From the NCBI GenBank assembly GCA_002733605.1, contig NVWK01000006.1:62001-126000 (forward strand): a stretch of 64,000 nt of DNA, given 5' to 3'. Position 1 is the first letter of the stretch. Each line of letters starts with the position of its first letter. Below the pieces are notes generated by a model, which was given only the letters and a program-made list of their open reading frames with translations, did no database searches and was not told the DNA's origin. Of this stretch, positions 35,824-44,972 are shown piece after piece. The stretch is from Robiginitomaculum sp. (GTDB lineage: Bacteria > Pseudomonadota > Alphaproteobacteria > Caulobacterales > Maricaulaceae). Both the position numbers and the translations under genes were made by a program.

Positions 35824-37425
35824 ATGTCCCACCTGCTCACCCGCGTTCAAACCGCACTTATTTCCGTTTCCGATAAATCCCGATTACTGGACCAAGCCAA
35901 AGCGCTGTCCGCGCGCGGTGTGCGCCTGATCTCGACAGGGGGAACTTTTCGCACCCTAAAAGAGGCCGGACTGGACGTAACCGAAGTGTCCGCCATTACA
36001 GGATTCCCGGAGATGATGGATGGACGTGTGAAAACATTGCATCCGAATGTACATGGGGGCCTGCTGGCAGACCGCGACATTGAACATCACATGGTCTCCC
36101 TGAACGATCACAATATACCGGCGATTGATTTGCTGGTGGTCAATCTTTACCCATTCGCAGAAACCGTCGCAGCCGGTGGTGACTATGCGGCCTGTGTTGA
36201 AAATATTGACATTGGTGGCCCGGCCATGATCCGCGCGGCCGCGAAAAATCATAAGCATGTAGCCGTGTGTGTTGACGCAGATGATGTCGACGCGGTTCTT
36301 ACGGACATGGATGCCCATGACGGATGCACAACATATACCACCCGTCAAAAACTGGCCCATAAATCCTACGCCCGCACCGCCCAGTATGACGCCCAAATTT
36401 CGGGATGGTTTGCACAGCAATTGGGTGATACGGCCCCGGCGTTTTACGCCCAGGGCGGCAGTTTGAAACAAAGCCTGCGCTACGGCGAAAACCCGCATCA
36501 AAGCGCCGCATTTTATACAGACGGTAAAGCCCGCCTTGGCGTGGCCACGGCCAGACAAGTTCAGGGCAAAGAGCTGTCTTACAACAATATCAATGATACG
36601 GACGCTGCCTTTGAACTGGTGGCTGAATTTGGTGCCCATAAGGACGGGGCCAAACCAACCGTCGCCATTATCAAACACGCCAACCCGTGCGGCGTTGCCC
36701 AAAGCGAGACATTTATAGAGGCCTATCAAAGCGCGCTCGCCTGTGATCCGGTGTCTGCATTTGGCGGCATTGTGGCTTTGAACGGTCGCCTTGATCTGGA
36801 AACCGCCAAAGCGATTGCCAAAGTCTTCACCGAGGTCGTGATTGCCCCCGAAGCAGACGAAGATGCGCTCGCCGTATTTGCCAAGAAGAAAAATGTTCGC
36901 GTCTTGATCTCCGGTGGCCTACCCAATCCGCAAGATGCCAGCATGACCATGCGCAATGTAGCCGGAGGCTTCCTGTTGCAAGACCGTGACAATGGCCATG
37001 TCAGTACTGAGGATTTGAAGATCGTTACCAAACGCAAACCATCCGAGTCTGAAATGGCCGATATGTTATTTGCGTGGCGCGTGGCAAAACACGTAAAATC
37101 CAATGCCATTGTCTATGTGAAAGACGGCTCCACCGCCGGTGTCGGCGCAGGGCAAATGAGCCGTATCGACTCGGCACGTATCGCGGCGCGCAAAGCCGGG
37201 GACGCTCAAAGCGCGGCCGGATGGGATGAACCCCGTACCAAGGGTTGCGTCTGTGCATCCGATGCATTTTTCCCGTTCGCAGATGGCTTGTTACAGGCCG
37301 CAGAAGCCGGTGCAACGGCCATTATCCAACCCGGGGGGTCAATCCGTGACGATGAAGTGATTGCTGCTGCCGATGAAGCTGGCCTTGCCATGGTGTTTAC
37401 AGGCATGCGCCATTTCAGACACTAA
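35824..37425 (+). CDS. purH: AICAR transformylase / IMP cyclohydrolase
   Basis: Last two steps of IMP synthesis. Residues 1-200 are IMP cyclohydrolase ([32 protein letters not shown]-like [14 protein letters not shown]). The rest is formyltransferase, with [33 protein letters not shown] and [10 protein letters not shown]. The start at 35824 matches the family N-terminus; a longer frame from 35785 does not. It can recycle AICAR released by HisH/HisF. Length is 533 residues. Confidence 0.97.
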   Translation: MSHLLTRVQTALISVSDKSRLLDQAKALSARGVRLISTGGTFRTLKEAGLDVTEVSAITGFPEMMDGRVKTLHPNVHGGLLADRDIEHHMVSLNDHNIPAIDLLVVNLYPFAETVAAGGDYAACVENIDIGGPAMIRAAAKNHKHVAVCVDADDVDAVLTDMDAHDGCTTYTTRQKLAHKSYARTAQYDAQISGWFAQQLGDTAPAFYAQGGSLKQSLRYGENPHQSAAFYTDGKARLGVATARQVQGKELSYNNINDTDAAFELVAEFGAHKDGAKPTVAIIKHANPCGVAQSETFIEAYQSALACDPVSAFGGIVALNGRLDLETAKAIAKVFTEVVIAPEADEDALAVFAKKKNVRVLISGGLPNPQDASMTMRNVAGGFLLQDRDNGHVSTEDLKIVTKRKPSESEMADMLFAWRVAKHVKSNAIVYVKDGSTAGVGAGQMSRIDSARIAARKAGDAQSAAGWDEPRTKGCVCASDAFFPFADGLLQAAEAGATAIIQPGGSIRDDEVIAAADEAGLAMVFTGMRHFRH

Positions 37426-37440
37426 CAGGTCAGACACTAA
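37415..37440. repeat. Direct repeat at the purH stop
   Basis: TCAGACACTAA occurs at 37415-37425 and again at 37430-37440. The first copy contains the purH stop, the second the stop of the convergent kynureninase-like gene. It looks like a local 15-bp duplication. Confidence 0.6.
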
Positions 37441-38524
37441 TGCTTGAAAGAATGTGCTTAAGTGCCTCAATATCAGAGGACTGCGTATAGGCATGCACCG
37501 AAAACCGGAAACCCTCTGCGCGTTCATCATGCAAGATATTATGCGTGGCGAGTGCCATGCGAAGAGGCTCGCGCTCCCTTGGGGCCACCACCAATGTGCC
37601 GCCGCGTTTATCCTCGTCTGCGGGAGACACAAGAGCCGCCTCGGGCACTACACTGGATAAATCTGAAAGCTGAGCCTGTATTTTTGCGTAAGGTGTCCCG
37701 ATATCCTGCCAAAGTTTCAGCGCGCTTAACGCCGTTGCAAACGGGGTAGGAGAGGGGGAACCTCCCAAAAACCGCATAGCATCCAAGGCATAGCGAAAAT
37801 CATCTATCTTCATCTCGAACGGGTTTTCATGAGAAAACCAGCCAACATCTATGGGCTGACACTCAGTAATGCGCTCAGGTGCAACATAGAGAAAACAGGC
37901 CCCCGGCCCACCACATATAAATTTCACGCTCGTACCAATAACGAAATCAGGCTTCCAGTCCGGCACATGGATCGGCACAGCCCCAACCGATTGCGCAATA
38001 TCGACAATGGAATAAGCACCGCTCGCCCGCGCCAATTCACAGATCGCCGCAACGGGGAGCAGGTGTGATGTATTGGAGACCGCATGGGTAATGTGAACGA
38101 TATGTACGCTTTCGTCGATCGCTTCGGCCCACACCAATGGGTCGGTAATATCCCCCTCGACATAGCGCAAAACATATCCGGCCTGCTCCGCCTGTTTTAA
38201 GACAAACCCGATGGTGGGGAAATCCTGTTTTGAAAGTAAGATCGTGTTCTTCCCTTGCCGTTTGGGCAGGCTGTAGAGGATTTTTGTCAAAGCACTCGAG
38301 ACATTGGTCTGCGGACAGATATCCGCTTGCGTCACCCCGAGCAAAGCCCCGATTTCTGTACGAAACTCTGCCAATATATTGAGCCAGCCCGGCCATGCAT
38401 TGCCGCCTTGGGCTTGCCATGGTTTAAAGATATTTTCCGCCACAAAATTTTGGGTGCTCTTGGGCAAACAGCCAACACTGTGGGACAGGAAATATGCCTC
38501 GGGGACATGGAAGTGCTTATGCAT
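37430..38524 (-). CDS. Kynureninase-like PLP enzyme (class V aminotransferase fold)
   Basis: Class V PLP protein of 364 residues. The PLP lysine is Lys201 in GTSVKFICGGPGACFLYV, and the pyridine-nitrogen aspartate is in SIVDIAQSVGAVP (Asp175). HITHAVSNTSHLLPVAAI and VGWFSHENPFEM are also kynureninase-like. It overlaps the stop of an upstream tryptophan-dioxygenase-like gene by 8 bases, which supports kynureninase. It is about 50 residues shorter than classical KynU, so a related hydrolase or lyase remains possible. Confidence 0.78.
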   Translation of the reverse strand: MHKHFHVPEAYFLSHSVGCLPKSTQNFVAENIFKPWQAQGGNAWPGWLNILAEFRTEIGALLGVTQADICPQTNVSSALTKILYSLPKRQGKNTILLSKQDFPTIGFVLKQAEQAGYVLRYVEGDITDPLVWAEAIDESVHIVHITHAVSNTSHLLPVAAICELARASGAYSIVDIAQSVGAVPIHVPDWKPDFVIGTSVKFICGGPGACFLYVAPERITECQPIDVGWFSHENPFEMKIDDFRYALDAMRFLGGSPSPTPFATALSALKLWQDIGTPYAKIQAQLSDLSSVVPEAALVSPADEDKRGGTLVVAPREREPLRMALATHNILHDERAEGFRFSVHAYTQSSDIEALKHILSSISV

Positions 38525-39272
38525 CTGTCTCCCCGTTTTTTGTGTCCAGTTTCTTGCGGGTTTTGCCGTAAGAACTACCCCAGCGGTCTGTCATATCCGC
38601 ACGCACTTGCCAGAGATCAGGGAAGAACTTCTGTCGCGTACCACTACGCAATATTTCCACAGGCCGCCCTTTCAGAGAACTCGCATCCACGCCAATAGAG
38701 CGGTAAATAAGCTGCATATGATCGGCACGAAACTTTTGAAACTGCTCGTCAAACTCCGCCAGACATTCTGCGATCATATAGGCATCATCATGTGCATATT
38801 CACTGTCATAAATCTGCTCCAGCGTTTTCGCGCCGTTCTCCAGATACACATCCGTAAACGTTACCCATAAATCTGCAGGCATTTTAAGCAAAACCCGAAA
38901 CCCCGGGCTTTCCTGTCCTGATCCATTGCCCAAAAGCAACCGGATTTCTTGATAATCCTTTGGTGACATGGTCTCGAGTAAGGTCAGTTGTGTGCGCATC
39001 ATTTCTTGGCAAATATTGACGCGCCGAAACAAAGTCATCACTTTGAAAGAGCGCCGTGCACGCATTTCATCATCAATGTCCATCAAGGTTGTGGCCATCA
39101 ATTTCATCCACAATTCTTCGATTTGATGGACAATCATGAACATCAATTCGTCTGGATTACACAGCTCTTGCGGTGGTTTCTGGCAGGCCAGCAACGCTTC
39201 GGTATTTAAATAAATTTCGTAGTCCAGCTTCCCGGCTCCACGCAGTGTCTCTAGGTATTTTTCTCTATCCAT
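38517..39272 (-). CDS. Tryptophan 2,3-dioxygenase superfamily protein, divergent
   Basis: Heme protein of 251 residues. MFMIVHQIEELWMKL (His49), LETMSPKDYQEIRLLLG, a substrate-type arginine at about Arg126, and FRADHMQLIYRSIG with the heme ligand candidate His185, followed by KFFPDLWQVRADM, place it in the TDO superfamily. The GTGGSSG loop that holds the amino-acid end of tryptophan is replaced by an unrelated SSLKGRP, and the region between Arg126 and His185 is about 45 residues shorter than in TDO. It may oxidise tryptophan, a derivative or another aromatic. The start has GGAGAAAAG upstream. Confidence 0.75.
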   Translation of the reverse strand: MDREKYLETLRGAGKLDYEIYLNTEALLACQKPPQELCNPDELMFMIVHQIEELWMKLMATTLMDIDDEMRARRSFKVMTLFRRVNICQEMMRTQLTLLETMSPKDYQEIRLLLGNGSGQESPGFRVLLKMPADLWVTFTDVYLENGAKTLEQIYDSEYAHDDAYMIAECLAEFDEQFQKFRADHMQLIYRSIGVDASSLKGRPVEILRSGTRQKFFPDLWQVRADMTDRWGSSYGKTRKKLDTKNGETDA

Positions 39273-39524
39273 TTTCTTTTCTCCATAAGTTGGTCAAATC
39301 ACTAAGGAAGAAAAATCTAGGCGTGCCCCGTCAACCATCCACGCAGGACGTGTTGAGCCAAAAGGATGTGATGCATCAATGCCATGGACGCACGCTAGTG
39401 GATTTCAGTGCAAGTGTATAGAGGTTGAAACGCCTATAATTTTCTGACACAGTCGTCCAAACACACGCCAAAACAAACCGTGTCCAACACTACGCAGATG
39501 TGTGTCATCAAGAAGGGAAACAAC
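39273..39524. other. Intergenic region between TDO-like and SnoaL-like genes
   Basis: About 250 bases with no gene that I can support. A TATAAT at 39435-39440 may be part of the promoter for the plus-strand gene, but no good -35 lies at the right distance. Confidence 0.4.
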
Positions 39525-39962
39525 ATGATCAGTGAAGAAATGCGAGCAAAACGCGAAGCGGTGGTAAATGAACATTTTGAATCAGAGGCCGCTCAGGAAT
39601 TTGACAGAACCCTCGATACTTTTGACCACCCGCATTACGAAATCATGGCCAGCAACCAAGTCTTTGACGGCCCCGACGAGGTTATGCAATATTACAAAAC
39701 CACACGCACGGCTTTCCCGGATCAACGGCACGAAAATGTGTGCCTGCATTTCTCGGATGATGCCGTGATTGCCGAATTTGATTTACTTGGGACGAATAAG
39801 GGCGAGCTTTACGGACGTCCCCCCACGGGTCGGTCTTTCCGTGTGCCAATCGTTGCGATTTTCTTTTTTGAAGGCGAAAAAATCGTCAATGAACGCATCT
39901 ATTTCGATTCCATCAGCCTCCTGTCCCAAATCGGACAAGAGGACGTTCTGAAGTCACTTTAG
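39525..39962 (+). CDS. SnoaL-like / NTF2-fold protein
   Basis: Small protein of 145 residues with the pattern of SnoaL-like ester cyclases: HYEIMASNQVFDGPDEVMQYYKTTRTAFPD, a middle DDAVIAEFDLLGTNKGELYGRPPTGRSFRVPIVAIFFFEGEKIVNERIYFD. This is the NTF2-like cone fold; activities in the family range from cyclases to small-molecule isomerases. The start at 39525 follows AAGGGA by 6 bases; a longer frame at 39480 lacks a ribosome site. It stands alone between the TDO-like gene and ffh. Confidence 0.82.
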   Translation: MISEEMRAKREAVVNEHFESEAAQEFDRTLDTFDHPHYEIMASNQVFDGPDEVMQYYKTTRTAFPDQRHENVCLHFSDDAVIAEFDLLGTNKGELYGRPPTGRSFRVPIVAIFFFEGEKIVNERIYFDSISLLSQIGQEDVLKSL

Positions 39963-39983
39963 GGGCCTCATACCTAGCCTGAA

Positions 39984-40017
39984 GTGTGTTGACACACCCT
40001 CGGTCTCTCCCTATAAG
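39984..40017 (+). promoter_or_regulatory. Strong sigma-70-type promoter for ffh-rpsP
   Basis: TTGACA (39989-39994) and TATAAG (40012-40017) are separated by exactly 17 bp. The -35 lies within a perfect dyad GTGTGT-TG-ACACAC (39984-39997). The transcript would begin near 40024 with about 140 bases of leader before ffh. Confidence 0.75.
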
Positions 40018-40029
40018 CCCCGTATTCCC

Positions 40030-40049
40030 GCGCAAAGGTAATTTTGCGC
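40030..40049 (+). promoter_or_regulatory. Hairpin in the ffh leader
   Basis: GCGCAAA-ggtaat-TTTGCGC forms a 7-bp stem with a 6-base loop shortly after the predicted start of transcription. It could stabilise the transcript or bind a regulator. It does not resemble the 4.5S RNA. Confidence 0.4.
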
Positions 40050-40165
40050 TCTGATCTATGCGACACCCGACAGCTATAAAAGCAAATGGGACGATATAGA
40101 CGGGGTACTCGGATCGGCGTTATCGCTCATCGGGGTTTTTCGCGTATGGGATTTTGGAGACGTGA

Positions 40166-41737
40166 ATGTTTGACGCATTAGCAGATCGCCTCGGCGGCGT
40201 ATTTGACAATCTGACCGGCAAAGGCGCTTTGTCCGAGAAAGATGTGAGCGCCGCTATGCGTGAAATTCGCATTGCCTTGCTAGAGGCTGATGTGGCTTTG
40301 CCAGTGGTCAAAGATTTTGTCGACCAGGTGAAAGAAGCGGCTGTTGGCGAAAAAGTCATCCGTTCGATCAAGCCCGGTCAGCAAATTGTCAAAATCGTTC
40401 ATGATGCTCTGGTGGATATGCTGGGCGGTAAAGTGGCCGAAGGCGAAGAACCGCCAGCGTCCTCCCAATTGAATTTAAATGCCCGCCCGCCTGCTGCGAT
40501 TTTGATGGCCGGTTTGCAAGGCTCCGGTAAAACCACCACATCTGGTAAATTGGCGCTGTATTTACGCACCAAGCTTAAAAAGAAAGTCCTTCTGGCCTCT
40601 CTTGATACCCGCCGTCCGGCCGCCATGGAGCAACTCGCTATTCTGGCTGAACAAGCCGGCGTCGATTCCTTGCCGATCGTGCCAGACCAGACCGCAGTGC
40701 AAATTGCCAAACGCGCCATGGAAGCCGGCAAACTTGGCGGGTTCGATATTGTTTTCCTCGATACGGCTGGCCGTACCACACTTGATGACGAGTTGATGGA
40801 CGAAGTGGCGGATATTGCCAAAGCCACCAACCCGGTCGAAACCCTGCTGGTCGCCGATAGCCTTACCGGTCAGGATGCGGTTGAAACCGCACGACGCTTT
40901 CATGACCGTCTGCCCTTAACCGGCCTTGTGCTGACCCGTATTGACGGGGATGGACGTGGCGGTGCGGCTCTCTCTATGCGCGCGGTGACCGGACTACCGA
41001 TTAAATTCCTCGGCACAGGCGAAAAGCTTGATGGGCTGGAAGCCTTTGACGCGGAACGGATTGCCGGACGTATTTTAGGCCAAGGCGATATCGTCTCTTT
41101 GGTGGAACGTGCTTCTGAGGTTATTGACCAGAAAGAAGCCGAAAAGCTCGCCAAGAAGATGCAAAAAGGCACGTTCGATCTGGACGATCTTGCCAAGCAA
41201 CTTGGGCAAATTAACAAAATGGGCGGTATGGGTGGCCTGATGAAACTGATGCCCGGCATGGGTAAAATGCGCAAAGCTATGGATCAGATGGGCGGCGTAG
41301 ACAACAAGTTGCTGGATCGCCAACAAGCCATTATCTATTCCATGACCCCTGAAGAGCGCCGCAAACCAGCCATGCTAAAAGCCTCACGTAAAAAACGCAT
41401 CGCCGCAGGTTCCGGCATGAATGTGCAGGACGTCAACAAACTTTTGAAAATGCACCGCCAAATGGCTGACATGATGAAGAAGCTCGGCAAGGGCGGCAAG
41501 GGCGGCAAGGGCGGCATGAAAGGTCTTATGGGCGGCATGGGTGGTGGCCCAAATGGTGGAATGCCCGGAATGCCTGGCGGCGGTATGCCGGACATGGGGG
41601 GCATGGACGCAAAAATGCTCGAAGATATGAAGAAACAGATGGGCGGAAAATTGCCCGGATTAGGAACAGGCTTGGGCGGTGGACTGCCCGGTCTTGGCGG
41701 AGGTCTACCCGGTTTGGGCGGCCCCAAGAAAAAGTAA
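40166..41737 (+). CDS. ffh: Signal recognition particle GTPase Ffh
   Basis: Targets ribosomes making membrane proteins to FtsY. The 523 residues show the N domain, the GTPase G domain with GLQGSGKTTTSGKLA, DTRRPAAMEQL, DTAGRTTLDDELMDE and TRIDGDGRGGAAL, and the methionine-rich M domain that binds signal peptides and SRP RNA (MPGMGKMRKAMDQM, SMTPEERRKPAML, RIAAGSG). A low-complexity tail of GKGG and MGGM units adds about 70 residues. Alphaproteobacterial Ffh often has such a tail. Confidence 0.97.
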   Translation: MFDALADRLGGVFDNLTGKGALSEKDVSAAMREIRIALLEADVALPVVKDFVDQVKEAAVGEKVIRSIKPGQQIVKIVHDALVDMLGGKVAEGEEPPASSQLNLNARPPAAILMAGLQGSGKTTTSGKLALYLRTKLKKKVLLASLDTRRPAAMEQLAILAEQAGVDSLPIVPDQTAVQIAKRAMEAGKLGGFDIVFLDTAGRTTLDDELMDEVADIAKATNPVETLLVADSLTGQDAVETARRFHDRLPLTGLVLTRIDGDGRGGAALSMRAVTGLPIKFLGTGEKLDGLEAFDAERIAGRILGQGDIVSLVERASEVIDQKEAEKLAKKMQKGTFDLDDLAKQLGQINKMGGMGGLMKLMPGMGKMRKAMDQMGGVDNKLLDRQQAIIYSMTPEERRKPAMLKASRKKRIAAGSGMNVQDVNKLLKMHRQMADMMKKLGKGGKGGKGGMKGLMGGMGGGPNGGMPGMPGGGMPDMGGMDAKMLEDMKKQMGGKLPGLGTGLGGGLPGLGGGLPGLGGPKKK

Positions 41738-41781
41738 ATACACAAACCAAATGACTATTTTAAACACAGAAGGAAAAGACT

Positions 41782-42357
41782 ATGTCACTTAAAATCAGAT
41801 TGGCCCGTCACGGCGCCAAAAAACGCCCTTATTACCGTATTGTTATCGCCGATGCCCGCGCCCCGCGTGATGGCCGTTATATCGAACGGGTTGGTTCTTA
41901 TAACCCGATGCTCGAAAAAACAGACGAGAATCGTGTGATTGTTGATGCGGACAAAGTCAAAGCCTGGCTTGCCAAAGGTGCACGTCCAACAGAGCGCGTT
42001 GCCCGTTTTCTTGGCGCTGCCGGTCTTTGGGAATGGAAGCACGGTAACAACCCTATCAAGGGCAAACCGGGTGCTAAAGCGCTTGAGTTGATCGAAAGCC
42101 AAAAAGGCAAAGCAGAAGCCCGTAAAGTGGCTGAAGAAGAAGCTAAACAGGCGGCGAAAGACGCTGCAGAAGCTGCGAAAGTAGCTGCGGCAGAAGCGAT
42201 TGCGGCTGAAAAAGCGGCTGCAGCAGAAGCCAAAGCGGCCCCCGCTGAAGAAGCCCCTGCAGAGGCGGCTCCTACTGAGGAAGCTACAGCTGAAGAAAAG
42301 CCAGCAGAAGAAAAAGCTACTGAAGAAACACCTGCTGAAGAAGCGCCAAAAGAATAG
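41782..42357 (+). CDS. rpsP: 30S ribosomal protein S16 with long Ala/Glu-rich C-terminal extension
   Basis: Residues 1-85 are canonical S16: [33 protein letters not shown] and [20 protein letters not shown]. Residues about 100-191 are an almost pure Ala/Glu/Lys/Pro segment ([22 protein letters not shown]), probably helical then disordered. Standard S16 has about 80-90 residues. Extended versions are known in alphaproteobacteria, but this one more than doubles the protein. A terminator follows directly; the usual partners rimM, trmD and rplS are not here. Confidence 0.96.
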   Translation: MSLKIRLARHGAKKRPYYRIVIADARAPRDGRYIERVGSYNPMLEKTDENRVIVDADKVKAWLAKGARPTERVARFLGAAGLWEWKHGNNPIKGKPGAKALELIESQKGKAEARKVAEEEAKQAAKDAAEAAKVAAAEAIAAEKAAAAEAKAAPAEEAPAEAAPTEEATAEEKPAEEKATEETPAEEAPKE

Positions 42358-42378
42358 AGTTCTCTCTTTTCAGTATTT

Positions 42379-42408
42379 AAAACGGGCGGGAGTGATCCTG
42401 CCCGTTTT
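42379..42408 (+). terminator. Terminator after rpsP
   Basis: AAAACGGGC pairs with GCCCGTTTT around a 12-base loop that itself holds GGA/TCC. The 3' arm ends in TTTT. It closes the ffh-rpsP transcript. Confidence 0.85.
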
Positions 42409-42492
42409 CATATAAGCATCATAATTTTTCCTTTGGTGATCCACGCACGCTCCCCTAGTGTGCGCGCAACAACAATGGGGATGCAAATTAGC

Positions 42493-43650
42493 ATGAAGAT
42501 TCTTCTGGTGACAGATGCGTGGAAACCGCAAATGAACGGGGTTGTAAGAACCCTGAGCAAGACTGTCGAAGAATGCGAGAAGGCCGGACATACGGTCGAA
42601 ATTATCTCGCCCTATGACGGGTTCATGACCCTGCCATTGCCGACCTATCCCGATATTCGCATCGCCCTGTTTGCCAAGCGCGAGGTCGAACGCCGTCTGG
42701 TTCTATTTGCCCCTGACGCAGTGCATATTGCGACCGAAGGGCCGCTAGGGTGGGCGGCGCGCAGCCTGTGTTTGAAATGGGGCATGCCGTTCACCACCAG
42801 CTATCATACAAAATTTCCCGAATATATTAGTGCTCGGTTTCCGTTCATTCCCATATCGCTCGCCTATAAATTTGTCCGTGATTTCCACAATAGTGGCGGA
42901 CGGGTCATGGTCACCACCCCCTCAATGGTAGAATTTTTACATACGAAAAAGTTTGAAAATCTTGCGCCTTGGGCACGCGGCGTTGATCTGACGCAATTTC
43001 ATCCGGGCGTGCGATTTTCCAAAACCGGCGCATTCGGCGAAGACGTATATGTAGATTTGGAACGCCCGATATTTGTCAATGTGGGCCGCATAGCGGTCGA
43101 AAAAAACATCGAAACCTTTCTGGAACTCGATTTACCCGGCAGTAAAGTTGTGGTCGGGGAGGGGCCTTTAGAGCCAAGTTTGAAAAAGAAATATGCGGGC
43201 AAGGTGCACTTTGCCGGCCCTAAATTTGGCGCGGAACTGGCGCGCTATTTTGCCGATGCGGACGTGTTCGTCTTTCCCTCGAAAACCGATACATTCGGAC
43301 TGGTGATTATCGAGGCTATGGCGACGGGCACACCGGTGGCTGGATATCCCGTTCATGGCCCGATCGATATTATTCCGGGATCAGATGCTGGCGTGGTCGA
43401 TGAAAATTTACGGTCTGCCTGTCTGGAATGTCTTAAACTCAGCCGCGCGGACGCCGCCGCCCATGCCCATAAATATGGCTGGGACAAGGTGGCTGCCGAC
43501 TTTGTAGACCTGCTTGTGCCCGAAACCGAACCCAAACGCCGCCGCCGCTGGCGCCGCGCCCGCCGCGCCCTCAAATTAGCCGGCGCACCCTTTCGCATTT
43601 TTAGGAAAATTGTGCGTAGAATAGGACGTTTCGTAAAAACGGGCTGGTAA
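42493..43650 (+). CDS. GT4-family glycosyltransferase with Arg-rich tail
   Basis: Retaining GT-B glycosyltransferase of about 385 residues, similar to MgtA/PimB-type lipid or polysaccharide mannosyl/glucosyl transferases. Motifs are TDAWKPQMNGVVRTL at the N-terminus, TSYHTKFPEY, VNVGRIAVEKN, VGEGPLEPSL and FPSKTDTFGLVIIEAMATGTPVAGYPV with the E(x7)E nucleotide-sugar site. The last 40 residues are strongly basic (PKRRRRWRRARRALK...RIFRKIVRRIGRFVK) and likely bind acidic membranes. The start at the MKILLV of the family is chosen; upstream ATGs at 42475 and 42481 are possible. Confidence 0.9.
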   Translation: MKILLVTDAWKPQMNGVVRTLSKTVEECEKAGHTVEIISPYDGFMTLPLPTYPDIRIALFAKREVERRLVLFAPDAVHIATEGPLGWAARSLCLKWGMPFTTSYHTKFPEYISARFPFIPISLAYKFVRDFHNSGGRVMVTTPSMVEFLHTKKFENLAPWARGVDLTQFHPGVRFSKTGAFGEDVYVDLERPIFVNVGRIAVEKNIETFLELDLPGSKVVVGEGPLEPSLKKKYAGKVHFAGPKFGAELARYFADADVFVFPSKTDTFGLVIIEAMATGTPVAGYPVHGPIDIIPGSDAGVVDENLRSACLECLKLSRADAAAHAHKYGWDKVAADFVDLLVPETEPKRRRRWRRARRALKLAGAPFRIFRKIVRRIGRFVKTGW

Positions 43651-44802
43651 TTACCAGTCTATTAGCAGGCGCATATACAGACCTGACGCATTAAATTTAT
43701 CTCCGCTCGCGTCCGTATAGTTTAACTTCACGCGCAGATGACTTTCCGGGTACCATGTCAGGCCAACAGTATAGGCATCCGCTTTCTCGTCACCTGCATT
43801 CGTGGCGTCAAGCGTATCGTAGCGGGCCACAATTTCAAAGCCGCCAAGTCCACCTTTTGACAGAGGCCTTGCAGGCTTGGTGCGATCAAATTTACCAGCG
43901 CTGGCTTTGTATTTACGGGTCTCTCCGGTTAGAAAGAACCCGGCTTGAACAAACCCGCCGTGTGCATCACCTACATCCCCGTTTTCTTGCATATATTCCC
44001 CGTGCGCATGGAACGACCCCATCACAGCGGCGGTTTCAAGGCCAAACAACAAAGCGTCTGCACCAATATTGGGTTTTACTTTTTCCTTCGCCAGATGCGG
44101 CCCCCATCGTGCAGAATGTGAGGGAGCACCGCTGGCTGTATCCGTGTGACGTACAGAGGCCCCAAAGTGTAAAACCCGTCCTTCTTCTAAAATAGGGGCG
44201 TAAGTCGCGCGGGCAGACCAGACCGTATTTGACGGCGCACCATCTTGCGCGCCATTGATTGAATTGCCAAAGATACCCGCACTTGCACTATAATTTTTAC
44301 CCGATTTCGAGACGGTGACACCAATCCGGCGATCAAAGCCAAACGCATCTGTCACCATGCCGCGCTCGATAAAGCTGATATGGCGCGAAGAGGTTTGCTC
44401 TTCCATAGAATTAGTCGTTTTCATCTGACCGACTTTGATCTCGAGCGGGCCTTTATAGGTGATATTGACGTCCTTGAAAATTGTCTTGTTGCCAGCAAAA
44501 TCCAACTCGCCTACATATTTAAACTTCTTATACTGACCTTCAATGCCGATACGTGCAGTGCGAAATTCGCTGGCGTCAATATCAAGCCCGGAGCCACCAA
44601 GCGGGGTTTCGCTGAGCGCGGCCCAATCCCAATAAATCCGCCCACGAATTTTGATAGTATTGCCGTCGCTATCCTTGTATTTGGGCGCGCCTTGAAATAA
44701 TTTCCAAGCGTCAGCCTCGCCTGCCATTGCTGTCGGGGATGCACAAAGAGCAACCAGCCCCAAAACCGGAAGCCGGCGGGCCATAGACCTTATAGAGAAC
44801 AT
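43651..44802 (-). CDS. OprO/OprP-type porin
   Basis: Outer-membrane beta-barrel of 383 residues with a signal peptide (about 1-27, ending TAMA). Repeating amphipathic beta strands and the final YMRLLIDW aromatic end are typical. YWDWAALSE, FRTARIGIEGQYKKFKYVGELDFAGN and ISFIERGMVTDAFGFDRRIG match the phosphate-selective porin family (Porin_O_P). The transported anion cannot be inferred, as no phosphate genes are near. The ends of this gene and the glycosyltransferase touch without spacing. Confidence 0.9.
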   Translation of the reverse strand: MFSIRSMARRLPVLGLVALCASPTAMAGEADAWKLFQGAPKYKDSDGNTIKIRGRIYWDWAALSETPLGGSGLDIDASEFRTARIGIEGQYKKFKYVGELDFAGNKTIFKDVNITYKGPLEIKVGQMKTTNSMEEQTSSRHISFIERGMVTDAFGFDRRIGVTVSKSGKNYSASAGIFGNSINGAQDGAPSNTVWSARATYAPILEEGRVLHFGASVRHTDTASGAPSHSARWGPHLAKEKVKPNIGADALLFGLETAAVMGSFHAHGEYMQENGDVGDAHGGFVQAGFFLTGETRKYKASAGKFDRTKPARPLSKGGLGGFEIVARYDTLDATNAGDEKADAYTVGLTWYPESHLRVKLNYTDASGDKFNASGLYMRLLIDW

Positions 44803-44972
44803 TTTTGATTCCTGTGTTGTTGTGCGTTCTGACTAGGGGGCGTTAATTTCATTTTTGTGACTAATAATTGAAGTTTTTGTGACATACTAAACGCGTATAA
44901 AATATCTTGAACAGGGTGTATTGATATCTTGTTTATCTTGCGAAGATTAATGCGACCCTATAAAGGAGAGCT

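Noticed and set aside
35956-36729. 257-codon minus-strand frame inside purH
   Set aside because: Antisense to conserved purH catalytic motifs; low-quality amino-acid composition with many Cys, His and Arg.
40018-40165. Possible 4.5S SRP RNA gene before ffh
   Set aside because: The conserved GGAA-tetraloop and the asymmetric loop of SRP RNA are not visible; the region is better explained as an mRNA leader.
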